From: HXMU1420-13 sp965229525
GTDB lineage: Bacteria; Bacteroidota; Rhodothermia; Balneolales; Balneolaceae
Assembly: GCA_965229525.1 (NCBI GenBank)
Contig: OZ245886.1
Coordinates: 3,224,001-3,288,000 of the forward strand
DNA: 64,000 nucleotides
Direction of reading: 5' to 3'
Position 1 is the stretch's first letter; each line of letters begins with the position of its first letter. The notes under the pieces are model-generated. The model made no database searches. It was not told where the DNA came from and worked only from the letters and a program-made list of their open reading frames with translations. Both the position numbers and the translations under genes were made by a program. Shown piece after piece: positions 54,546-62,983 of this stretch.

Positions 54546-55403
54546 ATGAATTCACGAAGAGAATTTCTAAAAAAATCAGCGTTGATGGCTGCAGGAGCAT
54601 CAGCATTGCCACTTTTAAATGTAGGATGCGCATCAACGAAGGAGCCCATGAAGAAAGAAATTGGTGTACAACTATGGTCAGTTCGTGATTTGCTCGAACA
54701 AAATTTTGATGATGCCATAAATAGCATAGGAGCACTTGGCTTTGATCACGTTGAGGCTTTTGGGTTAAGTCCTTCAGGAGTATTTCCCGGACTTATAACT
54801 GCAAATAAATACGAACGCACCGTAGCTGCTGCAGGAATGAGAATAACTTCATGTCACTCATCTTATTTTCAGGCAGAGGAAGCCCCAGCCGTTATTGAAT
54901 CTGCCGGTCGTTTAGGGGTTGATTGGGTTAATATTGCATGGATAAGTGAAGAACACAGAATGGACTACTACAAAGTAGCCGAAAATTTGAATGCTATTGG
55001 AGAACAATTCAATGAAGCAGGCATAGGTTTCGGATACCACAATCATGAATTTGAATTTGCCTTGACCGAAAATGGTGAAGTGCCACAAGAAATTCTCCTG
55101 GATAACACCAATCCGGATTATGTGAGTTTTCAGGCTGATTTGTACTGGTTTAAATACGCCGGTGTAGACCCAATACCCTACATTGAAAAGTATCCCGGAA
55201 GATTCTGCTCTTATCACATTAAGGATGCTAACGAAGAGTTAGAACAAACAGATATAGGAACCGGGTTGGTTGACTTTGAAGCTATTTTGGCAAAAAATGA
55301 AGAAGCCGGAATTCAATATGTATTTGTTGAAGATGAACGCACAGACTCGCCTCTGGCAAATGTTGAAAAAGGTCTAAATTTTCTAAAAAGTATCGATTAT
55401 TAA
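54546..55403 (+). CDS. Tat-exported sugar phosphate isomerase/epimerase-like lipoprotein
   Basis: This 285-residue protein has a twin-arginine signal (NSRREFLKKSALMAAGASALP) followed by a lipobox Cys 28 (NVGC). The rest is a xylose-isomerase-like TIM barrel: GVQLWSVRDLL (40-50), FDHVEAFGL, GYHNHEFEF, VSFQADLYWFKYAG and YVFVEDER. Metal-binding His, Glu and Asp residues are visible. It may act on a sugar or inositol derivative outside the cytoplasm. TatA is encoded at 9678. Confidence 0.85.
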   Translation: MNSRREFLKKSALMAAGASALPLLNVGCASTKEPMKKEIGVQLWSVRDLLEQNFDDAINSIGALGFDHVEAFGLSPSGVFPGLITANKYERTVAAAGMRITSCHSSYFQAEEAPAVIESAGRLGVDWVNIAWISEEHRMDYYKVAENLNAIGEQFNEAGIGFGYHNHEFEFALTENGEVPQEILLDNTNPDYVSFQADLYWFKYAGVDPIPYIEKYPGRFCSYHIKDANEELEQTDIGTGLVDFEAILAKNEEAGIQYVFVEDERTDSPLANVEKGLNFLKSIDY

Positions 55404-55450
55404 TCAATATTAAATTGAAGGATTTTTCTAGACATCAGACATTTTGATCG

Positions 55451-55479
55451 TCTTCTAATGTTTGTTAAATTCTTCTAAT
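55451..55479. repeat. Perfect 9-bp direct repeat upstream of OmpR-type regulator
   Basis: TCTTCTAAT occurs at 55451-55459 and again at 55471-55479, a 20-bp period equal to two helical turns, about 75 bases before the regulator's ATG. Tandem half sites with about 10-bp spacing are the normal target type of OmpR-family regulators, so autoregulation is possible. Confidence 0.35.
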
Positions 55480-55553
55480 TAACGTATTGATTGCAAACTT
55501 ATAAATCCTTACGATTCAAGAACACCACTCACATTCATTAGCACGTATTTCGC

Positions 55554-56225
55554 ATGAATATATTAGTTGTTGAAGATGATCCTTCGGTAAGAACGCTTGT
55601 AAAAGCTGTTTTAGAACATAATGGTAATACTGTTTCTACTGAAGACACTGTTTTAACTGGCGAAAAAGCCGCAGTAGAGGGAAACTTTGATATGATTATC
55701 CTTGACCTGGGTTTACCTGATGGCGATGGATATGAATTATGTAAAAATATCAGAGATAAGAATGTCTCAACCCCTGTACTGATTTTATCAGGCGAACAAG
55801 AGGCAGATGTTAAAGTAAAGTGTTTACGAGTTGGAGCTGATGATTATCTAACTAAGCCGTTTAATACTGAAGAATTAATTGCCCGACTGGAAGCCATTCA
55901 ACGAAGAACAGAAGCATCGGGTGATCAGGTATTAATTTGTGGAGAACTTAAAGTTGATTTGCTGAAACGTGAGTTCATGATCAACACTGAAAAGGTTCAG
56001 CTTACCAACAATGAGTTCAATCTTTTGGTGTACTTCATTCGCAACAAGAATAAAGTAATTACTCAAGAGGAATTAGCTGAAAAAGTGTGGGATATCCATT
56101 TTGATACCCAGACTAATTACATCAATGTATATATAAGTTATTTGAGAAAAAAGATTCGTGAACATTCGGAAACTGACTACATTGAGACCATCCGTAAAAA
56201 AGGATTCACATTCCGTTGTGAATGA
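55554..56225 (+). CDS. OmpR-family response regulator
   Basis: This 223-residue protein has a receiver (1-118) with D8/D9, phosphoacceptor D51 (IILDLGLPDGDG), S79 and K101 (YLTKPF), followed by a winged-helix DNA-binding domain (about 125-222; LTNNEFNLLVYFIRNKNKVITQ, YINVYISYLRKKI, IETIRKKGFTFRCE). No sensor kinase gene is adjacent, so its partner is elsewhere. A hairpin terminator follows directly. Confidence 0.92.
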   Translation: MNILVVEDDPSVRTLVKAVLEHNGNTVSTEDTVLTGEKAAVEGNFDMIILDLGLPDGDGYELCKNIRDKNVSTPVLILSGEQEADVKVKCLRVGADDYLTKPFNTEELIARLEAIQRRTEASGDQVLICGELKVDLLKREFMINTEKVQLTNNEFNLLVYFIRNKNKVITQEELAEKVWDIHFDTQTNYINVYISYLRKKIREHSETDYIETIRKKGFTFRCE

Positions 56226-56245
56226 TCAATAGAGAATGAAATTCG

Positions 56246-56278
56246 GGCTGTATCGTGTTGGACGATGCAGCCTTTTTT
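56246..56278 (+). terminator. Strong Rho-independent terminator abutting trmH
   Basis: GGCTG (56246-56250) pairs with CAGCC (56268-56272), ATCGT (56252-56256) pairs with ACGAT (56262-56266), with a T-G wobble between, a 5-base loop, and six T residues at 56273-56278. It ends the OmpR-type regulator transcript. The trmH ATG (56283) starts only four bases after the T-run, so trmH must be started by read-through, leaderless mRNA or a promoter inside the hairpin. Confidence 0.85.
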
Positions 56279-56282
56279 GTTT

Positions 56283-56984
56283 ATGAGTGCGACAACAACT
56301 TATCAAAAACTTACTGAGTATTTAAAGGAGTTTATTTCAGACGAGCGTTTGGATCGAATTAATGAGGTTCTCGATTTAAGAACGAATCACCTGACTATAG
56401 TTCTGGAAGATTTGCATAAGGCGCACAATGCAAATGCTGTGCTTCGCAGTTGTGATGGTTTTGGGATTCAGGATGTACATATCATAGAAAATAGAAACGA
56501 GTTTGATAGTGCCGGCACCGTTTCTATTGGTGCTCATAATTGGCTATCCCTACACAGATATAATTCAGATTCAGAAAATAATATCGATCAATGTTTCGAT
56601 AAATTAAAAGCAGATGGATACCGGATCATTGCAACCACTCCTCATGAAAAAGACTCAAATATCGATCAATTAGATATTTCTCAAAAAACTGCCTTAGTCT
56701 TTGGAACAGAGCTAGAAGGAGTGAGCGAAGAAGTAACTCAAAAGGCTGATGGGTTTGTTAAAATTCCCATGTTTGGATTCAGTGAGAGTTTTAATATTTC
56801 GGTAAGTGCTGCAATATGCATGTTTGAACTCACGAAAAGAATTCGTTCAACCAACATAGAATGGCCATTGTATGAAGAATATAAAACACAGCTACGCTAT
56901 GAATGGATTAAGCAAACCATCAAAGCCGGTGATCAACTAGAAGCCAAATTTCTTAAAGAGAACAATCTGAGTTTACCGGGGTAA
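56283..56984 (+). CDS. trmH: tRNA (guanosine-2'-O-)-methyltransferase TrmH-like (SpoU family)
   Basis: From the ATG at 56283 the protein has 233 residues; an in-frame ATG at 56265 lies in the terminator stem and is rejected. It shows an N-terminal helical region, HLTIVLEDLHKAHNANAVLRSCDGFGI (TrmH motif 1 around N and R), LVFGTELEGVSEEV, and the knot region PMFGFSESFNISVSAAICMFE. The C-terminal extension is short. It methylates tRNA G18 as a dimer, by homology. It overlaps the convergent M28 peptidase by 12 bases. Confidence 0.85.
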   Translation: MSATTTYQKLTEYLKEFISDERLDRINEVLDLRTNHLTIVLEDLHKAHNANAVLRSCDGFGIQDVHIIENRNEFDSAGTVSIGAHNWLSLHRYNSDSENNIDQCFDKLKADGYRIIATTPHEKDSNIDQLDISQKTALVFGTELEGVSEEVTQKADGFVKIPMFGFSESFNISVSAAICMFELTKRIRSTNIEWPLYEEYKTQLRYEWIKQTIKAGDQLEAKFLKENNLSLPG

Positions 56985-58337
56985 TCGATCTTCTATTTCG
57001 GCTACTGCATAAGCAAAAACTGCCATAGTAGCTACACATTCATTAAAATCTTGTTCGTTTAACTTGTCGATAGTATCGGCGGCTGTATGATGAAACCAGA
57101 AGTATTTTTCGCCATCAACTCGTAGTCCCATACCGGGCATTCCAGCTCGCATTAAAGGACCAATATCAGCGCCACCGCCGCCTCGTGACATCATTCCAGA
57201 ATCTATAGGGTAGAGCATGGTTCCTATTTCAGAAAGTATCTCAAATGCTTCATCGCTACCTGTAAATCCAAATCCGATTGGGTCGAAAACGCCTGCATCT
57301 GATTCCATACCTAAAATGTGATTTTCAAGGCTTTTCTCATCTTCTTCCACCCAACGTTTATATTCATTTGCTCCCCCAAGACCGTTTTCTTCATTGGTCC
57401 ATAACACAACTCTGATCGTTCTCTTTGGTTTTAGTCCAAGTTTCGCAATTAATCGAAGAGCTTCCCAGGCTGCTACGCACCCACCACCATCATCCATTGC
57501 TCCCTGACCAACATCCCAGGAATCTATATGGCCACCCATTACGATTATTTCTTCAGGGAATTCTGATCCTCTGATTTCTGCAATTATGTTCCGAGAAGTA
57601 GCATCAGGCAAGGTTTCTGCATCCATGAAAAGTGAAATTTCTATGATTTCTCCTCGATCGGCAAATCGTTGAATCATAGAAGCATCTTCAACTGTGATAG
57701 CGGCATGTGGAATTTTTCTAACACCTTCTTCATATCGCATTACACCTGTATGTGGTGTTTGAACCGAATAGGATGCTACTGAGGCAATTATGGAAGCTAC
57801 AGCACCTTGTTTAGCAGCCGCTGATGCGCCATTAATTCTATATTGTACCGTTTCACCATAGGTAGTGAATTCAACATTGAAAAGAACGATTTTACCTGAA
57901 GCTTCAGCACCTCGTTCTTCCAATTCATCAAAACTATTTACTACTAAGACTTCAGCAGTAATACCTTCTTCGGGAGTACCGACACTACCACCCAATCCTA
58001 ACATTGGCAAGTTTTGTTGAATGGGAATATTTAGAGTTGCAGACTCTTCCCCGCGAACCCAGTGAGGTACCTGAACAGGTTGGGTCCACACGCTGTCAAA
58101 ACCATCTTCATTCATCAGTTCAACAACCCAATCGATGGATTCTTCAAGAGTTTCTGAACCGCTAAAACGAGGTCCATAATAATCTACTAGGTGATTTAAT
58201 CGTTGCCATCCTTCTGAACTACTCATAGACGCACCGATGAGCTCACGCGCATGATTATGAATGTGATCAGAAATATGTTGGGCATTTGAAAATACCGGGA
58301 TTAGAAGCAGACTTAAGAAGAGGAAGATTCGATTCAT
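56973..58337 (-). CDS. Secreted M28 peptidase, carboxypeptidase Q-like
   Basis: This 454-residue protein has a signal peptide ending SNAQ (residue 20), a protease-associated insert (about 125-245), and M28 zinc motifs VMGGHIDSWDVGQGAMDDGGG (H and D ligands), WTNEENGLGGA (catalytic Glu), ESDAG, and HHTAADTID (last His). It is related to plasma glutamate carboxypeptidase (CPQ). It probably trims peptides in the periplasm or outside the cell. It is the third zinc-fold M28 enzyme of the window, alongside 12238 and 39199. Confidence 0.88.
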   Translation of the reverse strand: MNRIFLFLSLLLIPVFSNAQHISDHIHNHARELIGASMSSSEGWQRLNHLVDYYGPRFSGSETLEESIDWVVELMNEDGFDSVWTQPVQVPHWVRGEESATLNIPIQQNLPMLGLGGSVGTPEEGITAEVLVVNSFDELEERGAEASGKIVLFNVEFTTYGETVQYRINGASAAAKQGAVASIIASVASYSVQTPHTGVMRYEEGVRKIPHAAITVEDASMIQRFADRGEIIEISLFMDAETLPDATSRNIIAEIRGSEFPEEIIVMGGHIDSWDVGQGAMDDGGGCVAAWEALRLIAKLGLKPKRTIRVVLWTNEENGLGGANEYKRWVEEDEKSLENHILGMESDAGVFDPIGFGFTGSDEAFEILSEIGTMLYPIDSGMMSRGGGGADIGPLMRAGMPGMGLRVDGEKYFWFHHTAADTIDKLNEQDFNECVATMAVFAYAVAEIEDRLPR

Positions 58338-58401
58338 TGTAACTTAATTTTGAAAGGTATCAAGAAACCGAATTGAACTTTAAAATGCTAAGGAGAATTG
58401 A

Positions 58402-59376
58402 TTAGTCGAGCGACTTTGTATTTGTCTCAGAGATGCGTTTAAACATCATATATTCTTCAGGGGTCGTATCTGCAAACAGATAATAGATTGGATCTACATG
58501 ACGTCCATTCAATCGAATTTCATAATGAATGTGAGGGCCTTCTGCCAACCCGGACTCACCAGCTTGTCCAATTTGCTGACCTCTTTTCACCTCAGCGCCA
58601 CTTCTTATTCCATCTTCATAGGCAGAAAGGTGAGCATATAACGTCTCATATCCATATCCATGATCAATAATAATAATTCGACCTAAGGTTCCCTGTCGCC
58701 CTGCGTACTTGATTCTGCCATCTCCGGTTGCATACACCGGGGCACCCACATCAGCACGGAAATCAAGGCCATTATGAGGTTTTTCATATCCCAGAATTGG
58801 GTGGAATCTCATGCCATATCCACTTAGTAGAATTCCACTACCAGGTTTAATTGCGGGGATATGACGCATTTTTTCAGAATTTTCGTTGTACTGATGCTTT
58901 AATTCTTCAAAGCTCAAATTTTGAATTCCGATTCTTCTTTCAAGATTATCTACTCTTTCCGAAGTCCAGCGGAGCAGTTCTCTGGTAGATTGGCTGTAAA
59001 TATCGAATTCACTATACATATCAGCGCCTCCAACACCAGCCTGTCGTTCATCCAGAGAAATTGGTTCAAGTCCCAAAATTGAACGATATACTTCGTTGTC
59101 GCGAGATGCGATCTCCGTTAGTTTTTCATCAATATCTATCAGGGCACTTCGTGTATCTTCAAGTTGAGTAAGAAGAGCTTTATTCTCAGCCTGAAGTGCC
59201 AACTCTGTTGGTGTTCCAATTTTTGTGGAAAGTATGATGATCCCCAGTCCGGCAATAACTACACCATTCAAAATCCAGATTGCCAGGTTATAGATAATTT
59301 GCTCGCGTTGCTTATACTCAATTGGTATAAACTCACAGGAGTCTTCATCGTAGTAAAAATGGTTTTTTAGCGACAT
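58402..59376 (-). CDS. M23 family metallopeptidase with membrane anchor and coiled coil
   Basis: This 324-residue protein has a cytoplasmic N terminus, a membrane helix (about 30-50), a coiled coil (about 55-100 and 135-170), and a LytM/M23 domain with HPILGYEKPHNGLDFRADVGAP (Zn His and Asp), then YAHLSAY and GPHIHYEIR (His pair). Such enzymes cut peptidoglycan cross-links or regulate others. The domain order matches the NlpD/YebA-type envelope proteins. FtsE-controlled hydrolases are of this class; FtsE is at 19749, but a link is speculative. Confidence 0.85.
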   Translation of the reverse strand: MSLKNHFYYDEDSCEFIPIEYKQREQIIYNLAIWILNGVVIAGLGIIILSTKIGTPTELALQAENKALLTQLEDTRSALIDIDEKLTEIASRDNEVYRSILGLEPISLDERQAGVGGADMYSEFDIYSQSTRELLRWTSERVDNLERRIGIQNLSFEELKHQYNENSEKMRHIPAIKPGSGILLSGYGMRFHPILGYEKPHNGLDFRADVGAPVYATGDGRIKYAGRQGTLGRIIIIDHGYGYETLYAHLSAYEDGIRSGAEVKRGQQIGQAGESGLAEGPHIHYEIRLNGRHVDPIYYLFADTTPEEYMMFKRISETNTKSLD

Positions 59377-59450
59377 TATTTAATTATCTCCAACCCGACT
59401 AAGATAGCTAGTATTGATACCTAAAAAAAGAGTGCATTTTTCGCGAGATG

Positions 59451-60482
59451 TTACTCGATATCTCCCTCAAAATATTCTATGGCTCTTTTCATCGTATCAT
59501 TTTTGCCTTCCGCCTTTGCCGCAATACTATGTTGGATTCGATCCTGGAAAGCCTGTGCGGCGTCATAGCCATAATGTTTAAGCAGGTGATTCATCGCGAT
59601 TACTTCGGCTATTACCGTGATATTTTTACCAGGAGTAATAGGTAATTGAATACAAGGAACTTCAACATCAAGCATATTAACGGTATCGTGATCCAGCCCG
59701 GTTCGGTTTACGTCAAGATTATCGTCCCAGAGAGTAAGTTCCATTACAACTTCTAATCTTTTTTGATAGCGAATTGATCGTATGCCAAACATTTTCATTA
59801 CGTCAACAATACCGAGACCACGTATCTCCATAAAATGTTTACTAATCTGTGTTGCTGCACCCATTAATACACTACTTTTCTTGGTGAGCATCACTACATC
59901 ATCTGCGACTAAACGATGGCCACGTTCTACCAGATCGAGAGCAACTTCACTTTTTCCTATTCCAGATCTACCCACGATCAATATTCCAATACCATACACG
60001 TCTACCATTGCACCATGAACAACCGTCTGCAAAGCAAATTGATCTTCTAGAAAATCTCTAAGAAGGTGCATAAATCGGACTGTTTCGTATGGCGTTGAGT
60101 AGATAGGTATTCCCGCTTCCTCAGCTAAAACCAATAAATAATCCGGTAATGAATTTCCATCCGTTAAAAATATAACCGGCACCTGGAATTGCATTAAGTT
60201 TCGAAAGGCAGAAATCTGTTTCTGCTTCGACATATTTTCTAGAAATTGATTTTCCGTATTTCCAAGAATTTGTACGCGCTGGTAAGTGAATAACTTCACA
60301 TATCCTGCAAGTGCTAATCCCGGTCGGTGTAAATCAGATTCACGAACGTATCTATCTGCACAACAATCATCGGCAGCAACTGAAATCAGATTAATATTCA
60401 CCCGATCCCTAAGACTATCAACAATATACTTTACGCTGATTTTTTCCTTTATCGGGATCGGGGGTTGAGAACTAAATGGCAT
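59451..60482 (-). CDS. hprK: HPr kinase/phosphorylase
   Basis: This 343-residue protein has the HprK N-terminal domain (about 12-145), then VHGAMVDVYGIGILIVGRSG with H156, Walker A GRSGIGKS (171-178), LVADDVV (191-197) and the signature EIRGLGIVDVMKMFG. It phosphorylates HPr on serine in firmicutes. In other groups it regulates phosphotransferase-linked carbon or cell-envelope control. No HPr gene is visible. It starts 3 bases after the hpf stop, consistent with an xerC-hpf-hprK operon. Confidence 0.92.
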   Translation of the reverse strand: MPFSSQPPIPIKEKISVKYIVDSLRDRVNINLISVAADDCCADRYVRESDLHRPGLALAGYVKLFTYQRVQILGNTENQFLENMSKQKQISAFRNLMQFQVPVIFLTDGNSLPDYLLVLAEEAGIPIYSTPYETVRFMHLLRDFLEDQFALQTVVHGAMVDVYGIGILIVGRSGIGKSEVALDLVERGHRLVADDVVMLTKKSSVLMGAATQISKHFMEIRGLGIVDVMKMFGIRSIRYQKRLEVVMELTLWDDNLDVNRTGLDHDTVNMLDVEVPCIQLPITPGKNITVIAEVIAMNHLLKHYGYDAAQAFQDRIQHSIAAKAEGKNDTMKRAIEYFEGDIE

Positions 60483-60485
60483 ATA

Positions 60486-60782
60486 TTAATGAGCGAATTT
60501 TTTTTCTTTATAGCGTTTTAATTGTCTGGCTAACGTATCTACTGCTTTTGAAATAGCTTTTTCATATTTATCAGATCGCTCTTCTGCCTTAAGTGTTTTA
60601 TTAGGGATTTGTAAATGTATTTCTGCTTTTTGTGGACTTTTAATGGATGCAGATGGTTCAAGCACTATAGTGCAGCTTATTATTCGGTCGAAATATTGTG
60701 GTAATTTTTCGACTGCTTCATGAGCATAATCTTTTAATTGTTGGCTTGCTTCGAAATGACGTGCTGTAAATTTAACAGTCAT
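60486..60782 (-). CDS. hpf: Ribosome hibernation promoting factor (short HPF)
   Basis: The ATG at 60782 has a strong AAGGAGG ribosome-binding site, the clearest in the window, which decides against a start 22 codons upstream inside xerC. The 98-residue protein begins MTVKFTARHFEASQQLKDYA, with conserved KAEIHLQIPNKTLKAEE and KAISKAVDTLARQLKRYKEK. It binds the decoding centre of idle ribosomes in stationary phase. The short form lacks the C-terminal dimerisation domain of long HPF. Confidence 0.9.
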   Translation of the reverse strand: MTVKFTARHFEASQQLKDYAHEAVEKLPQYFDRIISCTIVLEPSASIKSPQKAEIHLQIPNKTLKAEERSDKYEKAISKAVDTLARQLKRYKEKKFAH

Positions 60783-60792
60783 GATTTCCTCC

Positions 60793-61710
60793 TTAGTTTT
60801 TTGCTCTTGGATGTGCTTGTTCATAAACGTTTTTAAGTCGCTCGACACTCGTGTGTGTATACACTTGCGTGGCCGCTAAATTAGCATGACCTAAAAACTC
60901 TTTGATTATTCGAATATCTGCACCGTTATCTAACATATGCGTTGCAAAACTATGCCGCAAAACATGTGGTGATTTTTGGGTGACTTCACTATGTGCTTTT
61001 AAATACCGCTCAACCATATATCGAACGGTTCTATCATAAATTCTTTGGCCATTCGCTGCGAGGAAAAGGGCACGGCGGGCATCAGAGTCGGTTCGCTTTC
61101 CATATAAATGAATTCGTTCCTTAAGAAAATCTCTCAAAATGAGGATTGCCGTATCACCGAGTGGAATCACGCGTTGTTTATTTCCTTTTCCCATTACTAA
61201 AATTTGTCTGGATCGTAAATCAACATCCGTAATATTTAATCCTACCAATTCACTTACTCGAATACCTGTACCATAGAAAACTTCAAGAATTGCACGATCC
61301 TGAAGACCTTTGGGATTTGACACATCAATCGATTCCAGTAAGCGTTCTAAATCTGCTGAAGTCACTGTTTTAGGTAGGGTTTTCTCCTTTTTTGGAACAA
61401 CCAATAAATGAGCTGGATTCTTCTCAATATGACCTCTTTTAAAGCAATACTTGAAAAAAGAGCGTAATGCCGCAACTTTTCTTGATATAGAGCTTTTTGC
61501 TAACCCTTCATCAGATAATTCGCCCAACCATAGCCGAATAGTAAGTCTGGAAATCTTATTAACATCTAAATTGATAGAATCTTCAACTAGCTGTTTTGAG
61601 CAAAAATCGAGGAAAGCAGTGAGGTCGTTTTTATAGGACGTGATCGTGTGTGGTGAGGCGTTTCTTTCAACCTGCAAATACCGTAAATATTTCTCGATCA
61701 GCATTTTCAT
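60793..61710 (-). CDS. xerC: Tyrosine recombinase XerC/XerD
   Basis: The ATG at 61710 gives 305 residues; a TTG six codons upstream is possible. A SAM-like N domain (about 1-90) precedes the catalytic domain with R151 (TGIRVSEL), K175 (GKGNKQR), H249 and R252 (HVLRHSFATH), H275 (LGHANL) and the nucleophile Y284 (TQVYTHTS). It resolves chromosome dimers at dif. The length and housekeeping neighbours (hpf, hprK) point to Xer rather than a mobile-element integrase; XerC versus XerD cannot be settled from this window alone. Confidence 0.88.
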   Translation of the reverse strand: MKMLIEKYLRYLQVERNASPHTITSYKNDLTAFLDFCSKQLVEDSINLDVNKISRLTIRLWLGELSDEGLAKSSISRKVAALRSFFKYCFKRGHIEKNPAHLLVVPKKEKTLPKTVTSADLERLLESIDVSNPKGLQDRAILEVFYGTGIRVSELVGLNITDVDLRSRQILVMGKGNKQRVIPLGDTAILILRDFLKERIHLYGKRTDSDARRALFLAANGQRIYDRTVRYMVERYLKAHSEVTQKSPHVLRHSFATHMLDNGADIRIIKEFLGHANLAATQVYTHTSVERLKNVYEQAHPRAKN

Positions 61711-61771
61711 CTGCCGAAATATGTTCAACTGTCACATAAAATGAAACAAAGCTTTATGTGTTTTTGATGAA

Positions 61772-62923
61772 TTATACCTGCCGGCCTTTCCAGGTTGATT
61801 TTAAACCAAAAAGTTGATTTATGATGCTTTTAATACCTAATGCCTGAAACCACAGAACGGCAACAGGGTGGAAAAATGCCATCCACCAATCAAGTTTGTA
61901 CCACTGGTTGAGAACGAACCTTTGCAGTGTGTAGATAACAATAATAGAAATTGACAATATGAATATGGTGTTATCTTCTGATCGAATTGATACAATCAGC
62001 GAGTAAAATGGAAGCAGAAAAAATAACAAATGAAGTAAAGCTCCGATAAGGAATGCAATTGGATTTCCGAATCCGGCATAGAAATTTTTTTGGAATCCCT
62101 GCCAAACTTCTGATCCTGAATTATACATTTTACAGAATACCGAATTTATTCCGGTTCTCATGGTCAAAATCTGATCGCTTCTCTTTAATGCACGGCCAAG
62201 TTCCATGTCTTCAACAACTTTGTCTTTTACACCTCTATGGCCATCTATTACTTGGTAAGTAGTTCTCTTAAATGCGATGAATTGTCCGCAAGCTGCTATA
62301 AAGTCGCCTTTAACATGCTGATGAATGAATCCTGGCATCCATCTTGGTTTTCTTTCTACATACACAGCGGGTAGGAGAGTAACCAGTGAAAACATGATAC
62401 TTGGGACGATAAGTTTTTCTATAAAACCACCAAGTTCCTGTTCGGGCCAAATGGTAAGTGCATCCGCGTTATCTAATGCTGAAACAGATTTAGAAATCGT
62501 ATTTGGTTCCATCCATACATCAGCATCTACAAATACTAAAATTTCTCCGGTAGCTTGTAACGAAAGTTGGTGGCATGCCCATGGTTTTCCAAGCCAGTCA
62601 TCTGGTTTAGATTTTCCTTTTAATATGTGAAGATTTTTATGCTCTAATGAAAGATTTAGCAGGATTTCCGGAGTTTTGTCATCGGAATTATCATCAAGAA
62701 TCAGAACCTCAAAGTTCTCATAATCTTGGAGTAAAAGGCTTTTTACACATCTATCTATTACATCTTCTTCATTTCTTGCAGGTACACAAATGCTTACTTT
62801 AGGTGGTGTCTTTTTACTTGAAATGATTTCTTCGTCAATGGATTTAAATTCAAACCGGTTTCGTATTAAAACGGTTGAAGTAGCAATCATAAAAAATAGC
62901 GCAGCGCTTAAGATGTAAATCAT
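61772..62923 (-). CDS. Membrane-bound family 2 glycosyltransferase
   Basis: This 383-residue protein has an N-terminal membrane helix (about 2-20), a GT2 catalytic domain (VSICVPARNEEDVIDRCV, VLILDDNSDDKT, FVDADVWM, then KVVEDMELGRALKR), and three to four C-terminal membrane helices (about 285-370). It is divergent from crtC, with 60 bases between the start codons. Together these suggest a carotenoid glycosyltransferase of the CruC kind; the substrate is inferred from this neighbour only. Confidence 0.75.
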   Translation of the reverse strand: MIYILSAALFFMIATSTVLIRNRFEFKSIDEEIISSKKTPPKVSICVPARNEEDVIDRCVKSLLLQDYENFEVLILDDNSDDKTPEILLNLSLEHKNLHILKGKSKPDDWLGKPWACHQLSLQATGEILVFVDADVWMEPNTISKSVSALDNADALTIWPEQELGGFIEKLIVPSIMFSLVTLLPAVYVERKPRWMPGFIHQHVKGDFIAACGQFIAFKRTTYQVIDGHRGVKDKVVEDMELGRALKRSDQILTMRTGINSVFCKMYNSGSEVWQGFQKNFYAGFGNPIAFLIGALLHLLFFLLPFYSLIVSIRSEDNTIFILSISIIVIYTLQRFVLNQWYKLDWWMAFFHPVAVLWFQALGIKSIINQLFGLKSTWKGRQV

Positions 62924-62983
62924 ATTGAACGAAAAGTACGACTCTCTAGGTTTGTGAGCACTATGGTAACAGTTTTTTAGTAC

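Noticed and set aside
60793..61710. Phage or mobile-element integrase
   Set aside because: The tyrosine recombinase has Xer length and sits with hpf and hprK; no attachment repeats or phage genes are near.
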